Positions 1-9,769 are shown, counted from the stretch's first letter. The stretch: DNA of 64,000 nt from Chlamydia sp. BM-2023 (GCF_964023145.1 NZ_CAXIED010000001.1:806001-870000); one strand, 5' to 3'. Notes: generated by a model from the sequence alone, not told the origin. Made by a program: numbers and translations.

Positions 1-137
1 TTCGATTTTCAGAAAGGTTGATGCGGTTATTTCTACATAACCCAGGAAAAATCATTGAATCAGGAATAAGAGACCTCGTCTCTATAGTTCCTGAAGAGTT
101 TCTATTTTTAACAAGTATTTCAAGAGAAGGGGCTTAG
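1..137 (+). CDS. C-terminal end of an upstream gene (possibly recJ), partial
   Basis: An open frame enters from the left edge and ends at TAG 135-137, giving a readable tail that includes LFLHNPGKIIESG and ends in SREGA. No domain can be recognised in so short a piece. In other chlamydial genomes the gene preceding euo on the same strand is recJ (single-strand DNA exonuclease), so this is probably its C-terminus; that rests on expected gene order, not on a motif. A small GGGGC-TTA-GCCCC hairpin (129-141) spans the stop codon but has no T-run after it. Confidence 0.5.
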   Translation, partial: RFSERLMRLFLHNPGKIIESGIRDLVSIVPEEFLFLTSISREGA

Positions 138-270
138 CCCCGAACAGAGTGATCTAGCGTTAAAAAGCACCGTTTTAATGTTAAGAAATATTAATAAATA
201 TAGGAGTAATTTGATTTTATTAAGATTTAAACCAAAAACGTCAACTTTGTATTAACAAAAAAGCTTGATT

Positions 271-300
271 AATAAGTCTTTTCTTAGGAAAATACTTATT
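271..300. repeat. Hairpin/palindrome upstream of euo
   Basis: The arms AATAAGT...ACTTATT enclose a second matched pair TTTTC/GAAAA around a 4-base loop, giving 12 base pairs with one mismatch in 30 bases. It lies 90-120 bases before the euo start, in an AT-rich leader of about 250 bases (138-388) with no other gene. It could be an operator or an RNA hairpin in the euo leader. The short A-rich rather than T-rich follow-on argues against a plus-strand terminator. Confidence 0.4.
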
Positions 301-388
301 TAAAAATTTCTAAAAATTAAGGAAGAACTACTAACTATTACGGTTGTTTTAATTCTAAAATATGTTGAGGGGGGAGGTTTGCTAACGT

Positions 389-940
389 ATGGAATGCGTA
401 CAACATGAAAGCTGTTTCGAGTTAGAGAGCAGAGAAGAAGCACAGGCACTTGAAGAGCAGCAAGAAGGAACTCAGTGGGTTTCAATCACACAGGCGGCAA
501 AATTGCACTGCGTGACACGTCAGGCAATTTATGTAGCTATTAAACAGAAGAAGCTGAAGGCTTCAAAAACAACCCGATGGGAAATAGATCTTAAGGATTT
601 GGAAGACTACAAACGTAACCGCTATTCAAGAAAGAAGTCCCTTTATCAAGGGGAGCTGCTTTTTGATAACAATAAGGGTTGCTACTCTGTTAACCAAGTT
701 GCTGAGATTCTAGGAATTCCCGTACAAAAAGTTTACTATGCTACGCGCACAGGAACTATGCGTGGGGAGCGTAAAGGAGCTGCTTGGGTTATACACTGTT
801 CAGAGATTGAGAGATACAAGAACGAATATTTAAGTAAGCAGACAGCAAAGAAAGTAAAAGATGCTATGGTTGTTGAAAATACTACAACTTCCGCAGAAGA
901 TACAACTTCTGCTAGCGCCTTCTTATTTGAGAACCATTAG
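389..940 (+). CDS. euo: Euo, chlamydial DNA-binding repressor of late genes
   Basis: A 183-residue protein with two excisionase/MerR-type helix-turn-helix units. The first is around residues 30-75 (WVSITQAAKLHCVTRQAIY) and the second around 100-145 (YSVNQVAEILGIPVQKVYY). The C-terminal tail is rich in Thr, Ser and Lys. Euo is known in Chlamydia as an early-expressed repressor that binds promoters of late genes, including the omcAB region, which here lies only 2.5 kb downstream. The start is supported by a strong purine-rich site (GGGGGGAGG) just upstream of ATG 389. A terminator hairpin follows at 1071. Confidence 0.95.
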   Translation: MECVQHESCFELESREEAQALEEQQEGTQWVSITQAAKLHCVTRQAIYVAIKQKKLKASKTTRWEIDLKDLEDYKRNRYSRKKSLYQGELLFDNNKGCYSVNQVAEILGIPVQKVYYATRTGTMRGERKGAAWVIHCSEIERYKNEYLSKQTAKKVKDAMVVENTTTSAEDTTSASAFLFENH

Positions 941-1070
941 TTCGTACTTATCTTCTTTCGCTTTGTCCCTGGCTACCGCTTTTATTTCCTTCGTCTTTCT
1001 AAAATCTCTTATTTTTTTAATTTTTCTGTTTGAATACAGATAGACTATGTCTATGTGTGAATCTTATTAG

Positions 1071-1112
1071 AAACTCTGTAGCTTTTGAGAAAGATACAGA
1101 GTTTTTATTTTT
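1071..1112 (+). terminator. Terminator after euo
   Basis: AAACTCTGTA (1071-1080) pairs with TACAGAGTTT, with a 14-base loop, and is followed by a T-rich run. It closes the euo transcript before gltX. Confidence 0.75.
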
Positions 1113-1215
1113 CTGTGGCTCTTAATTTTACAATCGAGATCCTTACAGAGGATTTCTCTTGAAGAAATAGCCAGATTCAAGGTATCAAATCTCCTTGGTC
1201 TTAGGATTAAAAAGA

Positions 1216-2733
1216 ATGGTTCTGGAAAACGTACGTGTTAGAGTTGCGCCGTCTCCTACTGGGGATCCCCATGTAGGGACAGCTTACATGGCTTTGTTTA
1301 ACGAGATCTTTGCAAAACGATTTAAGGGGAAGATGATCCTAAGAATCGAAGACACAGATCAGACGCGAAGTCGAGAAGATTACGAGAAAAACATTTTTTC
1401 CGCTCTCAGATGGTGTGGTATCCAGTGGGATGAAGGCCCCGATGTAGGCGGTCCCTACGGCCCCTATAGACAGTCAGAACGCACGGAAATCTATCGAGAG
1501 TACGCAGAGGTCCTTTTAAAGACAGATTACGCTTATAAGTGTTTTGCAACGCCAAAAGAGCTCGAGGAAATGCGAGCGGTTGCTACCACCCTAGGATATC
1601 GCGGAGGATACGATCGCCGTTATCGCTATCTATCTCCCGAAGAAATAGAGGCGCGTACCCAAGAAGGCCAGCCCTACACCATTCGGTTGAAGGTTCCTCT
1701 TACCGGAGAGTGTGTCCTTGATGATTATTGCAAGGGGAGAGTTGTGTTCCCTTGGGCAGATGTCGATGACCAGGTCCTTGTAAAATCCGATGGTTTCCCA
1801 ACCTACCATTTCGCTAATGTCGTAGATGACCATCTGATGGGAATCACCCACGTTCTTCGAGGAGAGGAGTGGCTCAGCTCCACACCTAAACACCTTCTTC
1901 TCTACGAGGCTTTTGGCTGGGAAGCTCCAACGTTTCTTCATATGCCCCTCCTTCTCAATCCTGACGGTACAAAACTCTCAAAAAGGAAAAACCCTACTTC
2001 TATCTTTTATTATCGAGACGCAGGCTATATCAAAGAGGCATTCATGAACTTCCTTACCCTAATGGGCTACAGTATGGAAGGAGATGAAGAAGTATACTCT
2101 CTAGAAAAATTAATTGAGAATTTTGATCCTAAAAGGATTGGAAAATCAGGGGCAGTTTTTGATATCCGTAAGCTTGATTGGATGAATAAACACTATCTCA
2201 ATCACGAAGGATCCCCAGAAAATCTATTGTCCAAGCTCAAAGACTGGCTGCTCAATGACGAGTTTTTCTTAAAAATTCTTCCTCTGTGTCAATCTCGTAT
2301 CACAACACTTGCTGAGTTTGTAGGATTAACAGAATTTTTCTTTTCAGTTCTTCCTGACTATTCTAAAGAAGAGCTTTTGCCCTCAGGAATCTCTGAAGAC
2401 AAAGCAGCCATTCTTCTCTATAGCTATGTAAAATACATAGAAAAAACCGATCTATGGGTTAAAGACCAGTTTTACCTCGGGTCTAAGTGGCTTGCTGAAG
2501 CTTTCCAAGTGCACCATAAAAAAGTCGTTATCCCTCTGCTTTATGTAGCGATTACAGGGAAGAAACAGGGCTTGCCTCTGTTTGATTCTATGGAATTACT
2601 AGGGAAATCTCGGACGCGAGCACGATTTGTTCATGGCCAGAATCTTCTCGGGGGAGTCCCTAAAAAAATCCAAACGGCTATTGATAAAGTTCTTAAGGAG
2701 GATAACTTCGAGAGTAAGATTCTAGAGTTCTAG
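1216..2733 (+). CDS. gltX: Glutamyl-tRNA synthetase
   Basis: Class I aminoacyl-tRNA synthetase that charges tRNA-Glu; 505 residues, the usual chlamydial length. The ATP-site signature appears as [13 protein letters not shown] (HIGH-type) near residue 15, and the KMSKS-type loop as TKLSKRKNP near residue 258. ATG 1216 is preferred over an in-frame TTG at 1195 because AGGA lies 8-10 bases before it and the protein then begins right at the conserved fold. It stands alone between the euo terminator and the omcA region. In the absence of glutaminyl-tRNA synthetase, chlamydial GltX normally also makes Glu-tRNA-Gln for GatCAB; no glnS is seen here. Confidence 0.97.
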   Translation: MVLENVRVRVAPSPTGDPHVGTAYMALFNEIFAKRFKGKMILRIEDTDQTRSREDYEKNIFSALRWCGIQWDEGPDVGGPYGPYRQSERTEIYREYAEVLLKTDYAYKCFATPKELEEMRAVATTLGYRGGYDRRYRYLSPEEIEARTQEGQPYTIRLKVPLTGECVLDDYCKGRVVFPWADVDDQVLVKSDGFPTYHFANVVDDHLMGITHVLRGEEWLSSTPKHLLLYEAFGWEAPTFLHMPLLLNPDGTKLSKRKNPTSIFYYRDAGYIKEAFMNFLTLMGYSMEGDEEVYSLEKLIENFDPKRIGKSGAVFDIRKLDWMNKHYLNHEGSPENLLSKLKDWLLNDEFFLKILPLCQSRITTLAEFVGLTEFFFSVLPDYSKEELLPSGISEDKAAILLYSYVKYIEKTDLWVKDQFYLGSKWLAEAFQVHHKKVVIPLLYVAITGKKQGLPLFDSMELLGKSRTRARFVHGQNLLGGVPKKIQTAIDKVLKEDNFESKILEF

Positions 2734-2783
2734 ATAGATCTTGTTCTTAAGCTATTCTTTACCGGCTTCTTAGAAAGAGTTTT

Positions 2784-2972
2784 CTATAAATTTTCAATAT
2801 AGGACGCTTGAAATACCGATTTGGCTAGCGATAATTCCCAAAAATTTGCCTGCTTAGTCAAAGGACACCTTCCTTGAGCAAGAATATAACTTCGGGGAGG
2901 GGGAGCGTATGAACAACTGGAAACGAACAGAGAGGTGAAGAACACTATATGCAAAAAAGAAAATCTTCTCAT
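2784..2972 (-). CDS. Small putative lipoprotein
   Basis: A 62-residue protein opening with MRRFSFLHIVFFTSLFVSSC, a classic lipoprotein signal peptide with lipobox FVSSC, followed by a short polar tail. The start is backed by GGGAG seven bases before the ATG. It is read against gltX and omcA in the gap between them; C. trachomatis also has a small annotated gene in this position. No function is known. The gene's coding potential would be doubtful without the signal peptide and ribosome-binding site. Confidence 0.6.
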   Translation of the reverse strand: MRRFSFLHIVFFTSLFVSSCSYAPPPRSYILAQGRCPLTKQANFWELSLAKSVFQASYIENL

Positions 2973-3394
2973 TTCTCAACTCCCTATTTGTTTAAATGTT
3001 AGAACAATATTTTTTTATTATCTATTAATTAAAATTATTACTTTTTAATAATAAAGTCGTATCTCTATAGCTTTCAATAAATTAAGAATATAAAAAATCT
3101 TGTTCAAACTCGGAAGGCTCGCGTAAGTAGCTTAAATTCATAAGAAAGGCCTCACCCAGGGGATTTGCCCCGGTTCTCTCAAAGTCTCTCAATTGCTAAG
3201 TTAGTTTTGTTTCCTCTTTAGGGAAATAATTAGTTTATAAAAATATAATATAGAAAAAAGAATTGATAAAATTTTTATTTTCTATTGTAATATTGTTCAT
3301 GGGAAAGTGCTTTATTAATTATTAAAAATCCTATCAATTTTTAATAACAAATCAAGCGCGCTAAGTTTTCTAATTAGAAAGGAGTTATAAACTT
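2973..3394. other. AT-rich intergenic region upstream of omcA
   Basis: About 420 bases with no convincing open frame on either strand. It is dominated by AT-rich runs, the expected setting for the late omcA promoter and Euo binding. The only GC-rich island is 3151-3175, where GGGG and CCCC flank ATTTG as a small hairpin. A good ribosome-binding site (AAAGGAG) appears at the right edge before omcA. I could not assign promoter boxes with confidence. Confidence 0.4.
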
Positions 3395-3652
3395 ATGAAA
3401 AAAGCTGTTTTACTAGCTGCAGTATGTTGTGGTGTATTTGGCTTAAGTAGCTGCTGCCGTATTGTAGATTGCTGTTTTGAAGATCCTTGCGCACCTAAGT
3501 CCTGCAATCCTTGTGAATCTTTCAAAAAGAAAGATTGCAGCCCTTGTGGTACGTACACACCTTCTTGCTCAAAACCATGTGGCGAGTGCAATAAGGGTGA
3601 ACGAGGAGTTCAAGCTAAAGGTTGTACATCTGAAGGCAGATGCAAACAATAG
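3395..3652 (+). CDS. omcA: OmcA, small cysteine-rich outer membrane lipoprotein
   Basis: An 85-residue protein with a lipoprotein signal peptide ([20 protein letters not shown]). The mature part is packed with cysteines in CxxC and CC contexts ([23 protein letters not shown]). This is the 9-12 kDa cysteine-rich protein which, with OmcB and MOMP, forms the disulfide-linked outer membrane complex of elementary bodies. It is late-expressed and co-transcribed with omcB in studied species. The ribosome-binding site AAAGGAG precedes the ATG. A hairpin at 3683-3721 separates it from omcB. Confidence 0.96.
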   Translation: MKKAVLLAAVCCGVFGLSSCCRIVDCCFEDPCAPKSCNPCESFKKKDCSPCGTYTPSCSKPCGECNKGERGVQAKGCTSEGRCKQ

Positions 3653-3682
3653 GTAACAGTTATCTGTTTACTTAAATTAAGT

Positions 3683-3721
3683 AGGTAGTTAGGAGAGAAA
3701 TTGTTTCCCTGCTGACTACCT
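3683..3721 (+). terminator. Hairpin between omcA and omcB (attenuator-like)
   Basis: AGGTAGT (3683-3689) pairs with ACTACCT (3715-3721), and an inner GAGAAA/TTTCCC helix extends the stem. Only three T residues follow, so it may be a partial terminator or mRNA-stabilising element in the two-gene operon rather than a full stop. Confidence 0.4.
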
Positions 3722-3815
3722 TTGATAAAAATAAACTTAAATGTTGAGGGTAAGAGTTCACAAAATTTCTACCCGATGGCAGAAGAAAAAATAACACACG
3801 CGATAGGAGATCCCT

Positions 3816-5480
3816 ATGTCCAAACTCATCAGACGAGTAGTTACGATCCTCGCGCTAACTAGTATGGCGAGTTCATTTGCCAGCGGGAAAATAGAGGCCG
3901 CTGCTGCAGAGTCTCTTGCCACCAGATTTGTTGCTAACGCAGACAATGTTTTGCAGTCTACAACAAAAAAAGTTAGATTTGGCCGTAATAAAAATCTAAA
4001 ACAAGAAAAGAAAAATCAAGGCGCTTTCTGTGATAAAGAATTTTATCCATGCGAAGGTGGCCAATGCCAATCATCAGTAGATACCAAGCAAGAATCTTGC
4101 TACGGAAAAATGTACAGTGTACGTGTCAATGATGATTGTAATGTTGAAATTAGCCAAGCTGTACCTGAATACGCTACAGTAGGATCTCCTTATCCTATTG
4201 AAATCTTAGCAGTAGGCAGAAAAGATTGCGTTAATGTTGTTATTACACAACAGCTTCCTTGCGAAGTTGAATTCGTGAATAGCGACCCAGCTACAACACC
4301 TACTTCCGATGGTAAATTAATCTGGGAGATTGATCGTCTCGGTCAAGGTGAAAGATGTAAAATTACTGTTTGGGTAAAACCTCTTAAAGAAGGTTGCTGT
4401 TTCACAGCCGCAACTGTATGTGCTTGCCCAGAACTTCGCTCTTATACCAAATGCGGACAACCTGCTATTTGCATTAAGCAAGAAGGCCCAGAGTGTGCTT
4501 GCTTACGTTGCCCAGTTTGTTACAAAATCGAAGTTTGCAATACCGGTTCAGCTATTGCTCGTAACGTTGTTGTAGATAACCCAGTTCCAGACGGTTTCAC
4601 TCACGCTTCAGGACAACGTGTTCTTTCCTTTAATTTGGGAGATATGCGTCCTGGCGACTTTAAAGTGTTCACCGTAGAATTTTGCCCTCAAAAAAGAGGC
4701 AAAGTTACTAACGTAGCTACTGTATCTTACTGCGGAGGACACAAGTGTTCTGCTAACGTAACTACCGTAGTTAACGAGCCTTGTGTACAAGTAAATATCT
4801 CCGGAGCAGATTGGTCTTACGTATGTAAGCCTGTAGAATACACAATTTCTGTATCTAACCCAGGGGATCTTAAACTTTATGATGTTGTTATAGAAGATAC
4901 AACTCCTTCAGGAGCTACAATTTTAGAAGCTGCAGGAGCTGAAATTTGCTGTAACAAAGCTGTTTGGTGCATTAAAGAAATGTGCCCAGGAGAAACTCTT
5001 CAATTTAAAGTTGTTGCTAAAGCTCAAAGTCCAGGAAAATTCACAAATCAAGTTGTAGTAAGAACCAACTCCGATTGTGGAACCTGCACATCTTGCGCAG
5101 AAGCTACAACTCATTGGAAAGGTCTCGCAGCTACACATATGTGCGTAATCGATACTAATGATCCTATTTGCGTAGGGGAAAATACAGTATACCGTATTTG
5201 TGTAACAAACCGCGGTTCTGCAGAAGATTCTAACGTGTCTTTAATCCTTAAGTTTTCTAAGGAATTACAACCAGTTTCTTCTTCAGGTCCAACAAAAGGA
5301 ACCATTACAGGTAACACAGTAGTATTTGATGCTCTGCCTAAACTTGGTTCTAAAGAATCTGTAGAGTATTCTGTAACATTGAAAGGAGTTGCTCCTGGAG
5401 ATGCTCGTGGAGAAGCTATTCTCTCGTCAGATACTTTAACAGTACCTGTTTCAGACACAGAAAATACGCACGTTTATTAA
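3816..5480 (+). CDS. omcB: OmcB, large cysteine-rich periplasmic/outer membrane protein
   Basis: A 554-residue structural protein of the elementary body envelope. It has an N-terminal signal region (about 1-30), a basic Lys-rich stretch around residues 50-70 (the region linked to glycosaminoglycan binding in other species), and then repeated DUF11-type beta domains (motifs such as [16 protein letters not shown] and [10 protein letters not shown]). Cysteines are abundant throughout. The start at ATG 3816 follows AGGAG with good spacing. It is the second gene of the omcAB pair, and a strong terminator follows at 5511. Confidence 0.97.
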   Translation: MSKLIRRVVTILALTSMASSFASGKIEAAAAESLATRFVANADNVLQSTTKKVRFGRNKNLKQEKKNQGAFCDKEFYPCEGGQCQSSVDTKQESCYGKMYSVRVNDDCNVEISQAVPEYATVGSPYPIEILAVGRKDCVNVVITQQLPCEVEFVNSDPATTPTSDGKLIWEIDRLGQGERCKITVWVKPLKEGCCFTAATVCACPELRSYTKCGQPAICIKQEGPECACLRCPVCYKIEVCNTGSAIARNVVVDNPVPDGFTHASGQRVLSFNLGDMRPGDFKVFTVEFCPQKRGKVTNVATVSYCGGHKCSANVTTVVNEPCVQVNISGADWSYVCKPVEYTISVSNPGDLKLYDVVIEDTTPSGATILEAAGAEICCNKAVWCIKEMCPGETLQFKVVAKAQSPGKFTNQVVVRTNSDCGTCTSCAEATTHWKGLAATHMCVIDTNDPICVGENTVYRICVTNRGSAEDSNVSLILKFSKELQPVSSSGPTKGTITGNTVVFDALPKLGSKESVEYSVTLKGVAPGDARGEAILSSDTLTVPVSDTENTHVY

Positions 5481-5510
5481 TCTTTAAACATTACTAAGGT
5501 TTTTGAACGA

Positions 5511-5547
5511 AAAGCCGTCCTAGATATCTCTAGGGCGGCTTTTTTTT
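5511..5547 (+). terminator. Rho-independent terminator after omcB
   Basis: AAAGCCGTCCTAGA pairs with TCTAGGGCGGCTTT around a 4-base loop and runs directly into a series of T residues. It is the strongest terminator in the first 10 kb. Confidence 0.92.
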
Positions 5548-5673
5548 GTTTCAGATGTTCTGAATTTTTGTCGGCTTGATGGCAAAAAAATCAAAAAGTT
5601 AAATTAAAAATTTTAATTAATAGAGGAGTTCGTTAAACTTTTCCGTCTTATATGTTTAGTGAAGGAGTTTAAG

Positions 5674-6150
5674 ATGACAACTGCGAGTGGTCCTGGAAAT
5701 ATGGGCCCTGTGCTGGATTTGATTCAGCCAGGATTGGACGGTGTATTAAAAGATGAAACGGTACAGGTAACTTTAATTAATGCTGCTTTAGGATGGATGC
5801 ATACCAACATTATAAAGCCCATTAGAGAATCAAAAATAATGCAGTCAAGGGCATTTCAAATTACTATGGTAGTTCTTGGTGCCGTGCTGCTGATTGCCGG
5901 CGTGGTCTTGACGTTTGTATTACAAGCGGATCTTGGGAAAAATGCGTTCTTATTCTTAATTCCTGCGGTTATCGGTTTAATTAAGCTTCTAGCTTCATCA
6001 GTTTGCATGGAGCAGCCCTGTACCCCTGAGAAATGGCGTTTATGCAAACGTTTCCTCGGAACGGCAGAAGACCTGTTCGATGATGGACAAATAAATAACT
6101 CTAATAAGATTTTTACTACGCATAGCGTTATAGAGAATACAACAGAATAA
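5674..6150 (+). CDS. crpA: CrpA/Srp-type small cysteine-containing inclusion membrane protein
   Basis: A 158-residue protein following omcB, the position of srp/crpA (the 15-kDa protein) in chlamydial genomes. It has two closely spaced hydrophobic segments, near residues 62-85 ([20 protein letters not shown]) and 93-113 ([19 protein letters not shown]). This bilobed pattern is typical of Inc proteins inserted into the inclusion membrane by type III secretion. ATG 5674 is preferred to GTG 5659 because GAAGGAG at about 5661 is correctly placed for it. The assignment rests on position, size and topology. Confidence 0.8.
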   Translation: MTTASGPGNMGPVLDLIQPGLDGVLKDETVQVTLINAALGWMHTNIIKPIRESKIMQSRAFQITMVVLGAVLLIAGVVLTFVLQADLGKNAFLFLIPAVIGLIKLLASSVCMEQPCTPEKWRLCKRFLGTAEDLFDDGQINNSNKIFTTHSVIENTTE

Positions 6151-6203
6151 GTTAGAGATAACTAAAGAGTTGTCGAACGCTATAAAAAACTTTATTTAAT
6201 CAT

Positions 6204-6232
6204 TGAAAATTAGGAGGCTTTTAGCCTCCTAA
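6204..6232 (-). terminator. Terminator hairpin overlapping the tsp stop codon
   Basis: TTAGGAGGCT and AGCCTCCTAA form a 10-bp perfect stem with a 3-base loop. The stem contains the tsp stop codon, and on the minus strand it runs into TTTTC. It lies between the convergent crpA and tsp genes and may serve both. Confidence 0.65.
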
Positions 6233-8176
6233 AGAACAAGAAACCCTCTTATCTCGTAAAAGAATCATATCTTTTAAAATATTCACTGATTCTTCCATTT
6301 GTAAGTCATTGCTGCCATAAGGGCGAATTGCTTCTGAAGGCTCTTTCAATTCAGATAGAAAGATCTTATAATTTTTATTGGTTTCTAATCTTTGCTGACT
6401 ATTTGCCGCAAGCTGAGGGAGCATCTCCTTCCATACAGTTTCTTCCCTTTGTAGATGCGGAGTGTAATACCTTTGAAACCATGGACGCATATGCGAATCT
6501 AAATCATCCAAATTGTCATTCATAACGTTATCACAACTATCAGAAGGTAACGGATGCTCTAAATAACGTTCCCCTAAAGGTTCTTCAGAGTAGCGCGAGG
6601 CAATATGAATGTCAGATTTGACGCCTCGAAGTTGCGTAGATTTCCCAGAAGGAGAGTAGTACTTTCCCACAGTGACTTTAAAAAAGCCCTCCTTGTCAGA
6701 GTCGGCTGTTATTGTTTGATGCTGAATCGTTCCTTTGCCGTAGGTTTGCTCGTCACCCACAATTATAGCTACACCATAATCTTGAAGTGTTTGAGCAACA
6801 ATCTCTGCCGCAGAAGCAGAGCTCTTCGAAACTAAAATTGTTAAAGGACCATCGTAGAATTTTTTAGGGGAAACAGTGCGGTAACGCTTAATACTACCAT
6901 CAGCATAACGCGAGACCACCACTACGCCGTTAGTCATGAATAAACCAGATACTTTAATAGCTTGAGAAAGAAAACCCCCAGTGTTTTCTCGAATGTCTAA
7001 AACCAAACCTAAAAGATTTTTATCCTGCAGGCTCTGAATAGCACGCTTCAGATCCTGCTCGCTGGAAATTTGATTTTCCCCCTCATAAAAAGAATGTAAG
7101 GTAATTTTCCCTATAACACCATTACCATAAGATTCATAAGAGACATCCACACGGCGATCGTCTAAACTAATTTTTTCACGCTTTAACTTAACCGTACGGT
7201 CTTCACCTTGGCTGTGAATGTCTAAGACAACCTCAGATCCCTGAGAACCGCGAAGACAATCTAAAACAGCTCTAAAAGGAAGATGTTCTATGCTTTTACC
7301 ATCCACACGATAAATAACATCATCAACATTCAAAGCCTTGGTTTTTGAAGCAGGACCACCAGGAATAACCTCTTTTACAATAATGCCATCAATGTCTTCT
7401 TTTAAAATTACACCAATCCCACACATACCCTTTTCTAATTGAATACGCATAGCAAGAGCTTCCTCTTTGCTAAAGTAGGTTGTGTGCGCATCTAAACTGT
7501 GCGCCATAGATTTAACAACACGTACATGGAAATGGTGGGCCTCTTCTTCCTGAGACATCACATTACCATAGTCATTAATGCCCAAATAATGGTTTTCATA
7601 AGCTTCAAGTTGGCGTGCGCAAAGCTGAGTTAAAGCAGCCTCTTTCCCTTCATATCGATCTTTTGCACTGTCAGATAGATAAATAGAGATATAGGATAAT
7701 AATAATCCACGATGTCGCGATTTTGCCTCTTCAATAGACTGAGCCCAAAGAGAGGGTTTTTTAATCAGAATATGAGTTTTTGCCTCGGCAACTAACTCTT
7801 CAGGATGCGATAACCACTCCGTACGCCATTGACGCGCACGAATAATGCTATCCTTAATCACAAGATTTAAATTCTGATAAATAGAAAAATTATTCGTTTT
7901 ATAATTTTTCAACAGACGTTTTTTAATGTCAGTAGACTGTATGAAATTACTCACTTCCTTCTCTGTAAGATAGGCTTTGTGAGAATCAAAAGATTGAGAG
8001 TACCCTATGAGAGAACGTAAAAGAATATCAGAAGAAATATCTTGAGTTCCTACATGATACTCTATCAACTTATCCATGGTTTTTCGAATGTCTTCTTCAT
8101 GAAGTAATTCAGAAGAAAAAGAAAAACTAGGAAGGAGTGTTAAAACAAGAGCGCAAAGACGTAGTATTTTTATCAT
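6221..8176 (-). CDS. tsp: Tail-specific (C-terminal processing) protease, S41 family
   Basis: A 651-residue protease of the Prc/Tsp family. It has a signal peptide (MIKILRLCALVLTLLPSFSF), an N-terminal Prc-type helical region, a PDZ domain around residues 245-325 (GIGVILKEDIDGIIVKEV), and then the S41 catalytic core. The nucleophile is the Ser in SSASAAEIV and the general base is the Lys in TYGKGTIQ. The C-terminal part is a DUF3340-like extension, as in E. coli Prc. It acts in the periplasm or inclusion lumen on protein C-termini. It is convergent with crpA, and its stop lies in a hairpin. Confidence 0.95.
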   Translation of the reverse strand: MIKILRLCALVLTLLPSFSFSSELLHEEDIRKTMDKLIEYHVGTQDISSDILLRSLIGYSQSFDSHKAYLTEKEVSNFIQSTDIKKRLLKNYKTNNFSIYQNLNLVIKDSIIRARQWRTEWLSHPEELVAEAKTHILIKKPSLWAQSIEEAKSRHRGLLLSYISIYLSDSAKDRYEGKEAALTQLCARQLEAYENHYLGINDYGNVMSQEEEAHHFHVRVVKSMAHSLDAHTTYFSKEEALAMRIQLEKGMCGIGVILKEDIDGIIVKEVIPGGPASKTKALNVDDVIYRVDGKSIEHLPFRAVLDCLRGSQGSEVVLDIHSQGEDRTVKLKREKISLDDRRVDVSYESYGNGVIGKITLHSFYEGENQISSEQDLKRAIQSLQDKNLLGLVLDIRENTGGFLSQAIKVSGLFMTNGVVVVSRYADGSIKRYRTVSPKKFYDGPLTILVSKSSASAAEIVAQTLQDYGVAIIVGDEQTYGKGTIQHQTITADSDKEGFFKVTVGKYYSPSGKSTQLRGVKSDIHIASRYSEEPLGERYLEHPLPSDSCDNVMNDNLDDLDSHMRPWFQRYYTPHLQREETVWKEMLPQLAANSQQRLETNKNYKIFLSELKEPSEAIRPYGSNDLQMEESVNILKDMILLRDKRVSCSLGG

Positions 8177-8303
8177 TACAAATATCTTTGTTGATCGTGG
8201 ATATTCGTAACATCGACAGAAAATGCTCAGGCTTGAGCAAAGAATTTTTACTAAAAGAAAAAACTATTCAGAATAAACAGGTTGGTAAAAAAAATATTCT
8301 TTC

Positions 8304-8582
8304 TTAAGATGGCGGGAGAGGTAATCGAGGACGGCTGCATTGATTGCAAAGAGTGTTGACCAGTAAGATACCCGCAGCAATAAAAACTAAGAAAGAGCCC
8401 ATCACGTAATACGCACCAGAGAAAGGTAGCGTAGCTTGAGGAAGAAAACTTAATCCCGATAAAATCAAGGCGATAGTAAAGAATACCGCAGCCATGGCAA
8501 TCATCGCAACACTGCGCGAAGATATATAAAGTTGTTTCTGGTATTCAGAACTTAGGGGCTGTGGTAAAATTTCCTGATACAT
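8304..8582 (-). CDS. Small two-helix membrane protein, Inc-like
   Basis: A 92-residue protein with a short polar N-terminus and two transmembrane helices (about 24-46, AMIAMAAVFFTIALILSGLS, and 60-80, YVMGSFLVFIAAGILLV). A brief Cys/Pro-rich tail follows. The bilobed topology, small size and position beside tsp match a C. trachomatis gene predicted to encode an inclusion membrane protein. There is no enzymatic motif. It is upstream of tsp on the same strand with a gap of 127 bases. Confidence 0.7.
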   Translation of the reverse strand: MYQEILPQPLSSEYQKQLYISSRSVAMIAMAAVFFTIALILSGLSFLPQATLPFSGAYYVMGSFLVFIAAGILLVNTLCNQCSRPRLPLPPS

Positions 8583-8693
8583 AAGCTGTTTTTAACCTAA
8601 AAGAACAAGTATTATAAAAAAAAAGGACATAAGAAAATACTTAAAATTAAAATTTAAATCTAATTTTTGAATTAGATTGTTTTTGAGTCTTCT

Positions 8694-9644
8694 ATGCACT
8701 ATCTAAGTTGTTTCTTATTATCACTAGCCCTGGTCTTTGTTCAGGGGAGCACCTTACACGCCTACCCCGTAGCTTTCCCTTGGATAGCTCCAAAATCTCT
8801 TACCGTTCTAGGAAGCCCATTCATTGATATCGTTCTCAACGTTGATAAAAAATTTATTGAAAGCTGTAATCTGGAAATCGGAGAGATCCAGTATGTCGAT
8901 AGCAATGATGCAAAAAGAATTTTTTTTATGTACAAGGAGGCATTTCCAGAAAGCCCCATTGTCGCTAATAGAAAAGAACCTCTAAACCTAACCGAAGAGC
9001 AACTCGCAAACTTAGGCATCGCTAGCCTGCGTAACAGCAAGCCCTATACCCAGTATCTAAAATATACAGAGTACGGGCCCGCATTTAATGAACTAGACCA
9101 AATACGGCTTATTCTACGCTGCACAGGCAAAGAAGATACTCTCTGCTACTCCTTCTATGATATTAAAGAATTTACGAAACGCTCCATAGAACTTCTTTCG
9201 TTCTCAAGTAATGGTTATACTTTAATTGATAGTGAGCTGTTTGTTTGTGGGTGTCACATAGAAAATTTTTTAATAAATGCTAAAAATCAGGGGAATAAAA
9301 TATTACTTGATCTCAACGACTCCAGAATCGCTAGTCAATTTAAAGGACGGATTTGGTCGTGGTTATCCTATGTAGATGTCCTGTTTTTATCAGAGGATTC
9401 AATGAAGGTGCTTTCTGGTATTTCTGAGTCTTCCCGGGCTAGAGAGTTTCTTTCCCGTGTAGTCCCCAGCATTTTTGTACAAGATAATCTCCGTATATAC
9501 TTTACCCAGCACGGGAAAGAGACCCTATATAGTTCAAAAGAAAATCCTCAGCAGCTTGTTCTGGGATTTCTTTTTGGCTACATTAATGATAATGTAGTAG
9601 ATTATTGCTTCCACTCGGCTGACCTAGTTGTCGAGAACTCCTAA
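8694..9644 (+). CDS. Exported, degenerate PfkB/adenosine-kinase-like protein
   Basis: A 316-residue protein. Residues 1-23 look like a cleavable signal peptide (FLLSLALVFVQGSTLHA). The rest follows the PfkB sugar/nucleoside kinase fold: LTVLGSPFIDIVLNVDKKF at 36-54 matches the family start. NGYTLIDSELF at 173-183 and KILLDLNDSRIASQF at 202-216 match the mid-domain, and YVDVLFLSEDSMKVLSG at 226-242 matches the segment before the nucleotide site. The GAGD anion-hole/catalytic motif expected before LGFLFGY at 290-296 is missing, so kinase activity is unlikely. It sits divergently from the Inc-like gene and before the ribosomal operon. The role is unknown, and the PfkB relationship is inferred by eye. 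Confidence 0.7.
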   Translation: MHYLSCFLLSLALVFVQGSTLHAYPVAFPWIAPKSLTVLGSPFIDIVLNVDKKFIESCNLEIGEIQYVDSNDAKRIFFMYKEAFPESPIVANRKEPLNLTEEQLANLGIASLRNSKPYTQYLKYTEYGPAFNELDQIRLILRCTGKEDTLCYSFYDIKEFTKRSIELLSFSSNGYTLIDSELFVCGCHIENFLINAKNQGNKILLDLNDSRIASQFKGRIWSWLSYVDVLFLSEDSMKVLSGISESSRAREFLSRVVPSIFVQDNLRIYFTQHGKETLYSSKENPQQLVLGFLFGYINDNVVDYCFHSADLVVENS

Positions 9645-9769
9645 ACTCCTTTTTCAAAGTTAAAAGAATCATTTTCTGTCATAAAACTGAAAAATAACTT
9701 CTGTAGATTAGAAATGATTTTTTTGAATATCAGATGATTATACTCTAATTCCAGTTCAAAAATAAGCCC

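Noticed and set aside
861..1043. Open frame of 60 codons over the end of euo
   Set aside because: It overlaps euo in another frame, has no ribosome-binding site and is mostly Phe/Leu from T-rich DNA.
5111..5458. 115-codon minus-strand frame inside omcB
   Set aside because: It lies wholly antisense to a certain gene, has no start signal and its composition mirrors the omcB codons.
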